Assembly (NCBI RefSeq): GCF_040566545.1
Contig: NZ_JBEWZI010000013.1
Coordinates: 1 to 64,000 of the forward strand
Reading direction: 5' to 3'
DNA: 64,000 nt
From: Uliginosibacterium flavum
GTDB taxonomy: Bacteria > Pseudomonadota > Gammaproteobacteria > Burkholderiales > Rhodocyclaceae
In this document: positions 15,854-24,667 of the stretch, in pieces
Layout: each line of letters opens with the position of its first letter
How positions within the stretch are numbered: the stretch's first letter is position 1
Notes under the pieces: generated by a model
Databases searched by the model: none
The model's input: the letters and a program-made list of their open reading frames with translations, nothing else
What the model was told of the DNA's origin: nothing
Translations under genes and position numbers: made by a program

Positions 15854-16807
15854 ATGAGCCTCGCCGCGATTCTTCTGATGGGCCCCACCGCCAGCGGCAA
15901 AACCGCCTGCGCCCTGCATCTGGCCCGTCAGTTGCCCATCGAGATCATCAGCGTGGATTCGGCGCTTGTATTCCGCGACATGAACATCGGCAGCGCCAAG
16001 CCCGATGCGGCGGAACTGGCGCAATGCCCGCATCATCTCATCGACATCATCTCACCGGAAGAATCTTATTCGGCAGCGCGTTTCCGTGCCGATGCGCAGC
16101 GCCTGATCAGCGAGATCACGGCACGCGGCAAGACTCCGCTGCTGGCCGGCGGCACCATGCTGTATTTCAAGACACTGCTCGAAGGCCTGTCGGATCTGCC
16201 GCAGGCTGATGGCGATCTACGTGCCGAAATCGAAGCACAGGCTGCGATACGCGGCTGGCCGGCGCTGCATGCCGAACTGGCCCGGCTGGACGCGGACGCT
16301 GCCGCCCGCCTGAATCCGAACGATGCCCAACGCATCCAGCGCGCGCTGGAAATCGTGCGCATCACCGGCCGGCCGCTGGCCGAAAGCTATGCGCGCAAGG
16401 AAGAGGACGCCGGCCCGGCGATTGATTACCTGCCGCTGGCACTGGCACCGTCGGATCGCAGCGTGCTGCACGCGCGCATCGCGCAACGCTTCGACGCGAT
16501 GCTCGCCGCCGGTTTCGAAGATGAAGTGCGCAGCCTGCGCGAACGCTATCGGCTCGACATCAACATGACCTCAATGCGCTGCGTGGGTTACCGCCAGATG
16601 TGGGAATTCCTTGACGGCGAGATTAACGCAGACGAGCTGCGCTTCAAGGGCATCGCCGCCACCCGCCAACTGGCCAAACGCCAGCTCACCTGGCTACGCC
16701 AGTTCCGCGAGAACTGGCCGACGCTACGGGAGTTTGATTGTCTGGATGCACAGCATGCTCACGCGATTGAAGAGGCCGTAAAAGCCTGGCGCAAACAGCA
16801 TGCCTGA
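15854..16807 (+). CDS. miaA: tRNA dimethylallyltransferase MiaA
   Basis: Transfers a dimethylallyl group to A37 of tRNAs reading UNN codons. The P-loop LLMGPTASGKTACALHLAR lies at residues 7-25, followed by ISVDSALVFRDMNIGSAKP, LLAGGTMLYFKTLLEGLSDL and the C-terminal MRCVGYRQMWEFL and ATRQLAKRQLTWLR. Length is the normal 317 residues from the ATG at 15854; the longer open frame upstream is antisense to the TraB/GumN gene. The common residue after the VDS motif (Q in most family members) is A here. Confidence 0.95.
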   Translation: MSLAAILLMGPTASGKTACALHLARQLPIEIISVDSALVFRDMNIGSAKPDAAELAQCPHHLIDIISPEESYSAARFRADAQRLISEITARGKTPLLAGGTMLYFKTLLEGLSDLPQADGDLRAEIEAQAAIRGWPALHAELARLDADAAARLNPNDAQRIQRALEIVRITGRPLAESYARKEEDAGPAIDYLPLALAPSDRSVLHARIAQRFDAMLAAGFEDEVRSLRERYRLDINMTSMRCVGYRQMWEFLDGEINADELRFKGIAATRQLAKRQLTWLRQFRENWPTLREFDCLDAQHAHAIEEAVKAWRKQHA

Positions 16808-16817
16808 AAAGCCTTGC

Positions 16818-16880
16818 CCAGCAAGCCTCTGCAGCATGGCAGGTTGAAGAAGTGCGCAAGGAGCGGCTCGCCAGCCATGC
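16818..16880. repeat. Dispersed GAAGAGCCGC-type repeat, degenerate copy
   Basis: AGCAAGCCTCTGCAGCATGG, AGGAGCGGCTCG and CAGCCATGC keep the order of the better copies, but the left end is eroded. It lies between the miaA stop and the terminator. Confidence 0.5.
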
Positions 16881-16894
16881 ATCAATTTACATAA

Positions 16895-16921
16895 AAAAGC
16901 CCGCCATCACGGCGGGCTTTT
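16895..16921. terminator. Bidirectional intrinsic terminator
   Basis: AAAAGCCCGCC and GGCGGGCTTTT pair over 11 bp around ATCAC. It lies between the convergent miaA and pectate lyase genes and has A and T runs for both. Confidence 0.9.
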
Positions 16922-16943
16922 GCTTGCGGTACTGACGTTTCGC

Positions 16944-18059
16944 TCAGTACTTCGTCACATCGGTCTTGCTGATGTCACAGTAAGCGGAGTTGAAGAACTC
17001 GCCCTGACTGGTCTGGGCTTCGCCAGGCTGAACGCCGATGGCATGCACGCAAACCTTCGGATTGCCCGTACTGTAGTTCTTGATCTTCATCTTGCGCACG
17101 GTGGCCTTGTCACCATAATTGGTGTTCAGACGCAGCACATAAGACGCAGAGCCGTCAGTCTTGAGCACGGTGCCGGTAATGTTGACGTTATTGGCAATCA
17201 GCTTGCGCGGACCGCCATTGCTCGAACAGTTACCACACGAGGCCCACAGACGGCCGATGTTGCCATAGGTGGTGAAGCCTTCAAGCTGTACGGTGCTGCC
17301 CTTGCCGTTGTGCTGGAAGACCTTGTCGGATGCATCCCGCGCCGAACCGCCGATAACCTTCATCAACTTGCCCGAACCTCCCAGCATGGAAGCACCATCT
17401 TCACAGACATCTTCCCAATGCACGTTTTCCAGCGTGCAGCTCCCCAGACAGTGCACGCCATCAGAACCATTCAGACCTCCCGCAATGATCACATTCTTCA
17501 GCGTGGCGCCGTCTTCAAGCTTGAAGACCGGGATCTGGCCTTCATCATCGCAATTGGCCGTCTGTGCCTTTACACCAATGCGTTGGTTGCCGTAATCCTT
17601 GGGCGTGTTGGCCGGAATGGTAGTAGTCCCCGTATTGATCGTAGTGCCAGTCGCGACCGGAACCCCACCCGAAGAGCTCGACGAGGAACTGCTGGAGCTG
17701 CTGCTGGATGAACTTGAGCTGCTGGATGAAGAACTGCTGGACGAGCTGGATGAACTGGAACTCGATGAGGAAGAGCTGCTCGAAGACGAGGAACTCGTCG
17801 TGGCGCCATAGGAACACCAGGCTGAGCTGGTGAAGCTATTGGCGGGGAAAGCAGAGCCCGTACAGGCGAAGCTGCCGGTCTTGGTCGCGTACACGAACGC
17901 ACCAGACTTACCCAGCGCGACGGACCGGGTACCGGTCATCGTGCAGGTCGCACCGGTGTTCTGCGCACATTTGGTATAGCCAGAAGGGGCGTCTGAGGCA
18001 GCGAACGCACTGCCAGCAAACACCAGAGCCGTCAGGCCCAGGATGATTTTATTACGCAT
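16944..18059 (-). CDS. Secreted pectate lyase, PL3 family, with poly-serine linker
   Basis: A signal peptide (IILGLTALVFAGSAFA) is followed by a small Cys-containing domain (about residues 20-85), an uninterrupted run of 42 serines, and a PL3-type beta-helix domain. PL3 marks are DDEGQIPVFKLEDGATLKN, GSDGVHCLGSCTLENVHWED and DASDKVFQHNGKG, with many cysteines. PL3 enzymes cleave polygalacturonate by calcium-dependent beta-elimination. I chose the ATG at 18059, with GGAGA about 10 nt upstream; one at 18074 has no such site. The serine codons are mixed, so the run is selected rather than simple slippage. Domain order suggests an adhesin or carbohydrate-binding module tethered to the enzyme. Confidence 0.9.
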   Translation of the reverse strand: MRNKIILGLTALVFAGSAFAASDAPSGYTKCAQNTGATCTMTGTRSVALGKSGAFVYATKTGSFACTGSAFPANSFTSSAWCSYGATTSSSSSSSSSSSSSSSSSSSSSSSSSSSSSSSSSSSSSSSSSSGGVPVATGTTINTGTTTIPANTPKDYGNQRIGVKAQTANCDDEGQIPVFKLEDGATLKNVIIAGGLNGSDGVHCLGSCTLENVHWEDVCEDGASMLGGSGKLMKVIGGSARDASDKVFQHNGKGSTVQLEGFTTYGNIGRLWASCGNCSSNGGPRKLIANNVNITGTVLKTDGSASYVLRLNTNYGDKATVRKMKIKNYSTGNPKVCVHAIGVQPGEAQTSQGEFFNSAYCDISKTDVTKY

Positions 18060-18332
18060 TTTGCTTGTCTCCATTATTAATAACTGTTTCGTACTTTTTT
18101 GTCAGACCAAGCCATAAAAGGCACGGCCTGAGGCATTATCAGCAAGACTTTGGCAACACGCAAACCGTGCTGCAGCAAATGAAAGGCCGCTCAACAGCGT
18201 CTGCTGTTCAGGCCCTGTGGATGCGGGTTTCAAAGCATGCCTGCTGGAGAAGCAGGGGTGGCAAGGCTCTCCAGATGCGCTACCCGAAGAGCAAGACTGC
18301 ACGAGGCTGTGCAGACAGCCTCTGACAAAAAA

Positions 18333-19274
18333 TCAGAACAGGGTTTCGCGCGAAACACCGCGCCGCTTGAGGATGCGGCGCAACTGGGCAAGCGCCTCCA
18401 GCTGAATCTGACGTACGCGCTCGCGGGTCAAGCCAAGCTGGTCGGCCAAGTCTTCAAGGGTCAGCACCTCGACATCATCCAGCCCGTAGCGATACTGGAT
18501 CACCAGACGCTGCTTCTCGGAAAGCTGGCCGATCCACTCCTGAATCAGCGCTTCGACCTCGGCGGTATGAATCGACGTCTCCGGGCTGACGGCCTGATCA
18601 TCAGCCAGAGATTCGCCGATGGACAAGCTGGGATCAATATCCAGCGGCGCGTCGAGCGAGGCCGTGTGCTCAGACAAGGCCAGGATCGCACGCACATCGG
18701 CGACCGGGCGCTGCAGTTTCTCAGCAATATCCTCAAGCCGTGAAGTCTGGCCGTTGCTGGCGTCCATCTGGCGCTGGGCGCGCAGCACCTGATTCAATTC
18801 CTTGACCACATGCACCGGCAGACGAATGGTGCGCGACTGATTCATGATCGCGCGCTCGATGTTCTGACGAATCCACCATGTCGCGTAGGTGGAGAAACGG
18901 AAGCCGCGCTCGGGATCAAATTTTTCCAGCGCATGCATCAGGCCGAGATTGCCTTCCTCAACCAGATCCAGCAGCGGAATGCCACGATTCAGGTAGTGCT
19001 TGGCAATATTTACGACCAGACGCAGGTTGCGTTCGATCATGATCTGGCGGGCTTCAAAATCACCCAGTCGCACACGGCGGGCCAGCGCGGCCTCCTCAAC
19101 CGCAGTCAGTAGCGGGTTGAGGCCAATCTCGTTGAGATAAATCTGGGTAACGTCGCTGAGGAATTCGCTTTCCGGTGCCTTGGCGGGCACAGCCTCGGCG
19201 AAGGCTTCCAGCTCCGGAGGAAGCTCGGCTTCCTTTTCTTCGTCTGGCTCGTCAAGGAATTCCGGATCGAACAT
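18333..19274 (-). CDS. rpoS: RNA polymerase sigma factor RpoS
   Basis: Stationary-phase and stress sigma factor of 313 residues. Region 1.2 is DVTQIYLNEIGLNPLLTAVE; region 2 has RNLRLVVNIAKHYLNRG, DLVEEGNLGLMHALEKFD and YATWWIRQNIERAIMNQ; region 4 has TLEDLADQLGLTRERVRQIQ. The N-terminus is acidic and variable. It follows nlpD by 7 nt, the usual gammaproteobacterial and betaproteobacterial order, so an rpoS promoter inside nlpD is likely by analogy. Confidence 0.97.
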   Translation of the reverse strand: MFDPEFLDEPDEEKEAELPPELEAFAEAVPAKAPESEFLSDVTQIYLNEIGLNPLLTAVEEAALARRVRLGDFEARQIMIERNLRLVVNIAKHYLNRGIPLLDLVEEGNLGLMHALEKFDPERGFRFSTYATWWIRQNIERAIMNQSRTIRLPVHVVKELNQVLRAQRQMDASNGQTSRLEDIAEKLQRPVADVRAILALSEHTASLDAPLDIDPSLSIGESLADDQAVSPETSIHTAEVEALIQEWIGQLSEKQRLVIQYRYGLDDVEVLTLEDLADQLGLTRERVRQIQLEALAQLRRILKRRGVSRETLF

Positions 19275-19281
19275 GATGACC

Positions 19282-20310
19282 TCAGCGCGGTGGCAGGTAC
19301 TTCACGGGATCGACAGGTTTTCCCTGTCGGCGAATTTCAAAATGCAGTTTCGGCCGATCCGTGTCGGAGTTGCCCAGCGCAGCGATCTTTTGACCCTTCT
19401 GCACTGCTTGCCCCTCCTTCACCAGAATTTCACTGTTGTGCGCATACGCACTCAGGAAATTATTATTGTGCTTGATGATCACCAGGTTGCCATAGCCGCG
19501 CAAACCCGAACCTACATAAACAACTTTTCCCGGCCCGGCAGCAATCACCGGATCGCCGATATTACCGGCCAGATCCACCCCTTTGTTACTGCTGTCATTG
19601 AAGGTGGCAAGTACTTTGCCCGTACCGGGCCAGACCCAGTCCGGCTCATCCTCACTTGCAGCGGCTACTGGCTTGCTTTCAGCCGGTTTGCTCTGTGCAG
19701 CAGGCTGACTCTGCGCCACCGGTGTGCTGACCGACGCGGTGACCGGTACCGAAGTCGCTGCGGACGGAAGTTTCTCGACGGCCTGCAGATCTTTCCACGC
19801 CTGCGCTGAATACGCCACGCGGCCGCCCTTTGGTTCAGTTTTCTGGCCCACAGGGGCAGCTGAAGGCACGGCCCCTGATGCTATCGGGGTAAGCGGTGCG
19901 GGCGACGAGCTCACGCCTGAAGGCGTCGAATCAATCACGACAGCCGGTGCCACAGCCACAGCACCCGAAACCACAGCCGCGTCACCTGACGGAGCCATGT
20001 CGCCCGGCGGAGTCACGCGCAGCTCCTGCCCCACCTTGATCACGCTCGGATCGACGATGCCATTCCACGCGGCAACTTCACGATAATCGCGCTCGTTCAA
20101 GTGCGAGATGCTGTAGAGCGTGTCGCCTTTTTTTACGATGTAGTAACCCGGACGCGCCACCACAGGTACGGCGTCACCAGACATCACCGCGGGTCGCCCC
20201 GGCTGACGCGTTTCCGTCGGCGCAGGCGCCTTGGATGCGCAAGCAGCAAACAGCGTTACACACAGCACAGGCATGACAAACGCACGCCACAAGGACAAAC
20301 CTTCCTGCAT
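19282..20310 (-). CDS. nlpD: Murein hydrolase activator NlpD
   Basis: A lipoprotein (lipobox LFAAC) with a LysM domain (YYIVKKGDTLYSISHLNE to VGQELRV) and a C-terminal M23 fold. The M23 active-site motif HxxxD reads NKGVD and the second motif reads KLHFEIR, so key zinc ligands are missing, as in NlpD proteins that activate the amidase AmiC instead of cutting murein. Between the domains lies a long Pro/Ala/Ser linker. I chose the ATG at 20310, with GAGG 6 nt upstream; a GTG at 20322 would overlap pcm by 4 nt. Confidence 0.93.
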   Translation of the reverse strand: MQEGLSLWRAFVMPVLCVTLFAACASKAPAPTETRQPGRPAVMSGDAVPVVARPGYYIVKKGDTLYSISHLNERDYREVAAWNGIVDPSVIKVGQELRVTPPGDMAPSGDAAVVSGAVAVAPAVVIDSTPSGVSSSPAPLTPIASGAVPSAAPVGQKTEPKGGRVAYSAQAWKDLQAVEKLPSAATSVPVTASVSTPVAQSQPAAQSKPAESKPVAAASEDEPDWVWPGTGKVLATFNDSSNKGVDLAGNIGDPVIAAGPGKVVYVGSGLRGYGNLVIIKHNNNFLSAYAHNSEILVKEGQAVQKGQKIAALGNSDTDRPKLHFEIRRQGKPVDPVKYLPPR

Positions 20311-20318
20311 TCCTGACC

Positions 20319-20990
20319 TCACTCGGTTCCCGGCAACAATGGTACGAATCGTACCGCATCCAGACGTGTTTCCTTGAACGTCCCTTTCACGGTCCGCTCG
20401 ATCAACACCACCACCTGCTCGCCCGATGCCAAAGCCAGCGGCAAGACCATGCGCCCCAAGGGCGCCAGCTGATCCACCAGAGCGCGCGGCACAGCAGACG
20501 CAGCGGCCGCAAGAATGATCGAATCGAAAGGCGCAACCTCTGGCAGACCAATGCTGCCATCTGCATGCTTGAGACGCACATTCGGCAGACGCAAGGGGCG
20601 CAGATTGGCACGCGCCTTCTCCAGCAGCTTGCCGATACGCTCAACGGCATACACATCGCTGGCCAGATGAGACAGCACGGCGGCCTGGTAGCCACAGCCA
20701 GCGCCGACCTCCAGCGTCTTGCCCATGGCGCGGCCACCCGCTACCAGCAACTCGGCCATGCGTGCGACGATGAAGGGCTGCGAAATTGTCTGCTGAAAGC
20801 CCAGTGGCAAGGCCGTATCTTCATAGGCGCGGCTGGCCAGCGCTTCTTCCACAAAAGCGTGACGCGGCACCTGATTAAGGGCCGCCAGCACACGTTCATC
20901 GCGAATACCGTCGTTGCGCAGGCGCTCGACCATGCGCGCGCGCGCACGGGCGGCAGTCAGATTCGCTACAGGGGCAGGAGCCGTCGCCAT
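20319..20990 (-). CDS. pcm: Protein-L-isoaspartate O-methyltransferase
   Basis: Repairs isoaspartyl residues with S-adenosylmethionine. Family features: RHAFVEEALASRAYEDTALP, the TISQPFIVARM motif, the SAM-binding TLEVGAGCGYQAAVLS, and ALASGEQVVVLIER. The ATG at 20990 has TTGGAG 6 nt upstream and overlaps the surE stop by one base (TGATG). It is the second gene of surE-pcm-nlpD-rpoS. Confidence 0.96.
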   Translation of the reverse strand: MATAPAPVANLTAARARARMVERLRNDGIRDERVLAALNQVPRHAFVEEALASRAYEDTALPLGFQQTISQPFIVARMAELLVAGGRAMGKTLEVGAGCGYQAAVLSHLASDVYAVERIGKLLEKARANLRPLRLPNVRLKHADGSIGLPEVAPFDSIILAAAASAVPRALVDQLAPLGRMVLPLALASGEQVVVLIERTVKGTFKETRLDAVRFVPLLPGTE

Positions 20991-21733
20991 CAGGACTCCA
21001 ACCAATGCTGTACGCGACCGATCTGGGCCACGTGAGTCAGGTCAATCTGCAGCGGCGTGATGGAAACAAAGCCCTGCGCGACGGCATGAAAATCCGTACC
21101 GTCCCCAGCGTCTGCCGCCTCGCCCACCGGGCCGATCCAGTAAATCGGCTCACCGCGTGGATTGGTATCGCGGATCACCGGCTCTGCGCGATGGCGCTTG
21201 CCCAAACGCGTGATCCGCGTTCCCCGCAACTCGGCATACGGCAGATCGGGCACATTCATATTGAGCAGCACCGGCGCCCCAAACGGTGAGCGTTGCACGC
21301 GCTCGACCATCTCGCGCGCCAGGATGGCAGCCGTCTCGAATTGCGAGGGCGAGCGCCCGATCAGGGACACTGCCAATGAGGGAACGCCCAGCAGATAGCC
21401 TTCGGTCGCCGCCGCAACCGTGCCGGAATACAGTGTGTCGTCACCCATATTAGCGCCATGATTGATACCGGAGATCACCATGTCCGGCACCATATCCAGC
21501 ATGCCAGTCACCGCCAGATGCACGCAATCGGTCGGTGTGCCATTCACATAGTGAAAGCCATTGGCCGCGCGCCGGAGCTGCAAAGGGCGATCCAGGGTCA
21601 GAGAATTGCTGGCACCACTGCGATCACGCTCGGGCGCCACCACCGTAATTTCCGCTACTTTGGCCAGTTCGCGTGCCAAGGCCGCAAGGCCGGGCGAGAA
21701 GTAGCCATCATCATTGCTGAGAAGAATCCGCAT
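20990..21733 (-). CDS. surE: 5'/3'-nucleotidase SurE
   Basis: Stationary-phase survival nucleotidase of 247 residues. The metal-binding N-terminus MRILLSNDDGYFSPGLAALA, the asparagine in DMVISGINHGANMGDDTLYS, and SGTVAAATEG are all present. The ATG at 21733 starts the SNDDG strand; the open frame continues upstream but without family content. First gene of the stress operon; it is divergent from the FeeM-like gene. Confidence 0.96.
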   Translation of the reverse strand: MRILLSNDDGYFSPGLAALARELAKVAEITVVAPERDRSGASNSLTLDRPLQLRRAANGFHYVNGTPTDCVHLAVTGMLDMVPDMVISGINHGANMGDDTLYSGTVAAATEGYLLGVPSLAVSLIGRSPSQFETAAILAREMVERVQRSPFGAPVLLNMNVPDLPYAELRGTRITRLGKRHRAEPVIRDTNPRGEPIYWIGPVGEAADAGDGTDFHAVAQGFVSITPLQIDLTHVAQIGRVQHWLES

Positions 21734-22045
21734 GCTGCACCACTGACAGGTCAAGCGCCCGATTATAGGGGGGGAGTTGCGCCCTGTCTGCAAAGCCTCG
21801 ACGAATCGCAACACCTCTCGTCATCCTCCCCGGGTTTGCATCAAACACTCCGGAAAAAATGCAGCGCCGGCGCAGCCAAAGCGCAATCTCACCATGCCGG
21901 CGCTTCGCCCGTTGCCGCTCAACAAGCTGCCATGCATCGGCTTTTGCAAAAAAAACTCGCCAAGCAATCCCGCTTCCCTATAATGGTTAAATTCCGCAAC
22001 TTAGTACTTTCGTCATAACCCGCACACACTTCAGACTAGAACATC

Positions 22046-22750
22046 GTGGCCACGGATCCCTCCGCTTCGACTGCTGCGAAACTGCCCCGCTCGCGTCTGT
22101 GCAATTCATTGCAATCCAGACCCGCCACGGAGCAGCCCTATCTATTTGAAGCCCTGCGCGAGCTGAGCTTCGAAACCTGTCTTGAAGTCGCCGGATCAAC
22201 CCTGCGCATCGGCCTGGCCGCCTCGGCCTGGCAGCTTGAACAAGCGCGCATGCTGCTGGAACACTTTCAGCCCCTTAACCGGAAGATCCTCAGCGCCGTC
22301 GCCAACCCCGTGACCGACCACGAACGCGCGGTTGCCGTCGCCTTGCACGTTACACCGAGCCAGAATCATCAGCGCGCTCAGGGCGTCATCACCCTGCGCC
22401 GTGATAACGAAGCCGGACTGGCGCTTGATCAGAAACATCACGTGGTACTGGAAGAGATGCGCGCACGCGGCGCGCGTCTGGTGGAGGTCGAAACCTTTGC
22501 CTTTAACCACAAAATGCCTCTCGACACCCTGCTTGAACCGATGATCAAGGCACTCACCAGCACTGTCGATGCCTGGGGGGCAACCGACATCCTCGCCGAA
22601 TGCCCTCGTCCGGATGCCGCCTTTTACTGCGCTCACCTGGGTTTCAAACGCGTTCACAAGCTTAACGACAGCAAGGCAACACACATCCTGCTGCACCTCT
22701 CGGCCACGCGCATCGCACGACTGCAGACACGCATCCTCGCTCCGCGCTGA
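22046..22750 (+). CDS. FeeM-like/GNAT-fold N-acyltransferase, unknown substrate
   Basis: The 234-residue product has the layout of FeeM-type N-acyl amino acid synthases, a branch of the GNAT fold: a long helix with EQARMLLEHFQPLNRK, a strand ending GVITLRRDNEAGL, LVEVETFAFN, and the GNAT-like end ECPRPDAAFYCAHLGFKRV. Substrates may be acyl-ACP and an amine. The start is a GTG at 22046 without a clear ribosome-binding site; a TATAAT box lies at 21979-21984. No exosortase gene is near, although relatives occur in PEP-CTERM organisms. Family medium confidence; function inferred. Confidence 0.6.
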   Translation: MATDPSASTAAKLPRSRLCNSLQSRPATEQPYLFEALRELSFETCLEVAGSTLRIGLAASAWQLEQARMLLEHFQPLNRKILSAVANPVTDHERAVAVALHVTPSQNHQRAQGVITLRRDNEAGLALDQKHHVVLEEMRARGARLVEVETFAFNHKMPLDTLLEPMIKALTSTVDAWGATDILAECPRPDAAFYCAHLGFKRVHKLNDSKATHILLHLSATRIARLQTRILAPR

Positions 22751-22769
22751 ACGGCCCAAAGCAGCAGCC

Positions 22770-23321
22770 ATGCGCAGCGTGAGAACAATCCTCGCTCTCG
22801 GCCTTCTCCTGAGCGCTCTGCCGTCCATTTCACAGCCTCTCTGGCCGGGTAGTAGCCTCAGCCCAAACCCCGCCACCACCCCGCCAGCCCATTCCGCAGT
22901 CATGTTCTCCACGCGCTGGGAGCGGCCGGAAGCGCGCGCCATTGCCACCGAGTTCGGCGCCACACATTTCACCTGGCTGTATCCGAAGACGCGTGACTAT
23001 CTCGCCGACCTGAAACGCGACGGCTTTTCGGTTGGCACGACGCTGAATGCCAATCAGGCCGTGCCCGACGCAGGCCTCGGCCGCAATCTGGAAGGCGAAG
23101 CCCTGATGGCCCCCTGGATGCAGGCCTGGAAGGCCCGCTGGATAAGCGTCTCCAGCCTGCCTGCCCGCACAGCCTTGCTGGACGCGGCTGAGCGGCATGC
23201 TGCCTGGGGCGCCGAGTCCGTCCAGTTCGACGACGCCGCGCTGGCAACCGCCTCCTTTGGTTGGGGTGGCGATTTCTCGGACGCCGCCGTGCAAGGCTTC
23301 GGCCGCTCTCAAGAAACATAA
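22770..23321 (+). CDS. Truncated secreted protein, possible glycoside-hydrolase-like fragment
   Basis: The 183-residue frame has a signal peptide (ILALGLLLSALPSISQP) and then a TIM-barrel-like start: VMFSTRWERPEARAIATEFG, FTWLYP, VGTTLNAN, and WGAESVQFDDAAL, which resembles the beta-strand ending in acidic residues of some glycoside hydrolases. The frame stops abruptly after DAAVQGFGRSQET, with AT-rich unrelated sequence beyond, so the C-terminal half of a normal enzyme is absent. It follows the acyltransferase gene by 19 bp. Probably a broken gene; the family call is weak. Confidence 0.5.
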   Translation: MRSVRTILALGLLLSALPSISQPLWPGSSLSPNPATTPPAHSAVMFSTRWERPEARAIATEFGATHFTWLYPKTRDYLADLKRDGFSVGTTLNANQAVPDAGLGRNLEGEALMAPWMQAWKARWISVSSLPARTALLDAAERHAAWGAESVQFDDAALATASFGWGGDFSDAAVQGFGRSQET

Positions 23322-23463
23322 ACGTAAGTTACTGTTTTTATTAAGAACACCTATTCCACGATTTTGGTGGGATTGGGATGCTGAAGAGGCGCACCCTGAC
23401 TTGCTTTGCGGCGAGGTATGCCCAAGAGGCTTTACAGTAGCGGCTCTGCAGCACTTTTCCATG

Positions 23464-23490
23464 AAAAACGCCGGAAAATCCGGCGTTTTT
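23464..23490. terminator. Bidirectional intrinsic terminator
   Basis: AAAAACGCCGGA and TCCGGCGTTTTT pair over 12 bp with a 3-nt loop. It lies between the truncated plus-strand gene and the minus-strand lacI-type gene. Confidence 0.9.
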
Positions 23491-23502
23491 CATTTCTGCA
23501 GC

Positions 23503-24567
23503 CTAGGATTTCCCGAGCGTACTTTCGCGCAACACCAGTTGATGATGCATGACAGGATCTTCGGCCTGGGCGCACAAGGCGGGATAGGGTTCGCCACGGC
23601 GCTCGCAAATCCGCCGCACCAACAGGCGTAACGCTCGTTCGGCCATGGCCGGCGTGTCCTGCGTCATGCTCGAAAGAGGCGGAATCATGAAGGCACTTTC
23701 CGGCGCGTCATCAACGCCGATCACCGCGAGGTCTTCCGGAACACGCAAGCCCAGACGATGCGCTTCGTGCAGCACCCCCAGAGCCATGCGGTCACTGCCC
23801 ACGAATACGGCATCCAGCTTCGGGCACAGCTCCAGCAGACGACGCAAACCCGGACCGCCCGTGCCGGGCTCCCAGTCACCCTCGGCGTAATACTCCTTGC
23901 ACTCCGGCAAGCCGGCCTCATCCAGCGCCTTTTGCCAGCCCGCCACGCGCAGCTGTGCCACCCAGCGGCTCATCGGCCCGGAGATATGGCCAATGCGCTT
24001 GCGCCCAAGACTCAGCAAGTGCTGAGTCGCCATGCGCCCAGCCTCGAAATTATCGAAAGCTACGGTATCCGCCTTGCCGCGCTGACGGGCATTCACGACC
24101 ACCATCGGCATGGGCAGGCTATCCAGATCGAAATCATTCAACCATACGTGGCTGTCGCCCATTTCTGGCCCCGCCCAGATCAGGCCATCGACCTGGCGCT
24201 CGATCAGGTAATCCAGCATGGTGCGCACCGAACCGGGGCTGAAATCGGTCAGCTCCTTGATCAGCAGGGCGTAACCCATCTTGTCGGCCTGACGCACCAT
24301 GCCCACATAGGCCACGCCCGACACGAGATAACCCAAACCGCCACAACTGACCACGCCGATCGTGTAGCTGCGCCCACTGCTGAGCTGGCGCGCCAGGGCG
24401 CTGGGACGGAAACCCAGCACCTCGATACATTGCTGCACCTTGATCCGCGTTTCGTCCGTCACGTGTTCACTGTCGTTGATGACCCGCGACACGGTTTGCT
24501 TGGAAACCCCGGCCAGCTTGGCCACATCTGTCAGGGTGACCCGCTTGTCTGCACTATTGTTTGCCAC
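23503..24567 (-). CDS. LacI family transcriptional regulator
   Basis: The N-terminal helix-turn-helix is VTLTDVAKLAGVSKQTVSRV with the hinge region LGFRPSALARQLSSG; the core is a periplasmic-binding-protein fold ending in VIGVDDAPESAFMIPPLSSM. I chose a GTG at 24567 because it gives the standard short lead (VANNSADKR) and has GGAG about 10 nt upstream; ATG codons at 24627 and 24669 would add an unrelated tail. No sugar genes lie beside it, so the ligand and target cannot be deduced. Its terminator is shared with the convergent gene. Confidence 0.88.
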   Translation of the reverse strand: MANNSADKRVTLTDVAKLAGVSKQTVSRVINDSEHVTDETRIKVQQCIEVLGFRPSALARQLSSGRSYTIGVVSCGGLGYLVSGVAYVGMVRQADKMGYALLIKELTDFSPGSVRTMLDYLIERQVDGLIWAGPEMGDSHVWLNDFDLDSLPMPMVVVNARQRGKADTVAFDNFEAGRMATQHLLSLGRKRIGHISGPMSRWVAQLRVAGWQKALDEAGLPECKEYYAEGDWEPGTGGPGLRRLLELCPKLDAVFVGSDRMALGVLHEAHRLGLRVPEDLAVIGVDDAPESAFMIPPLSSMTQDTPAMAERALRLLVRRICERRGEPYPALCAQAEDPVMHHQLVLRESTLGKS

Positions 24568-24667
24568 GTCTGTTTCACTCCACCTAGGCGGTCTGGCCGC
24601 GCGCTGACCACTTGGCCCTGTTTTCATGCGGGTCAAAGTGGACGGTTCCTGTTCTGAATAGCCGTGC

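Noticed and set aside
17599..17811. Acidic Glu/Leu/Asp-rich plus-strand frame in the pectate lyase
   Set aside because: It is simply the complement of the poly-serine codons and has no other support.
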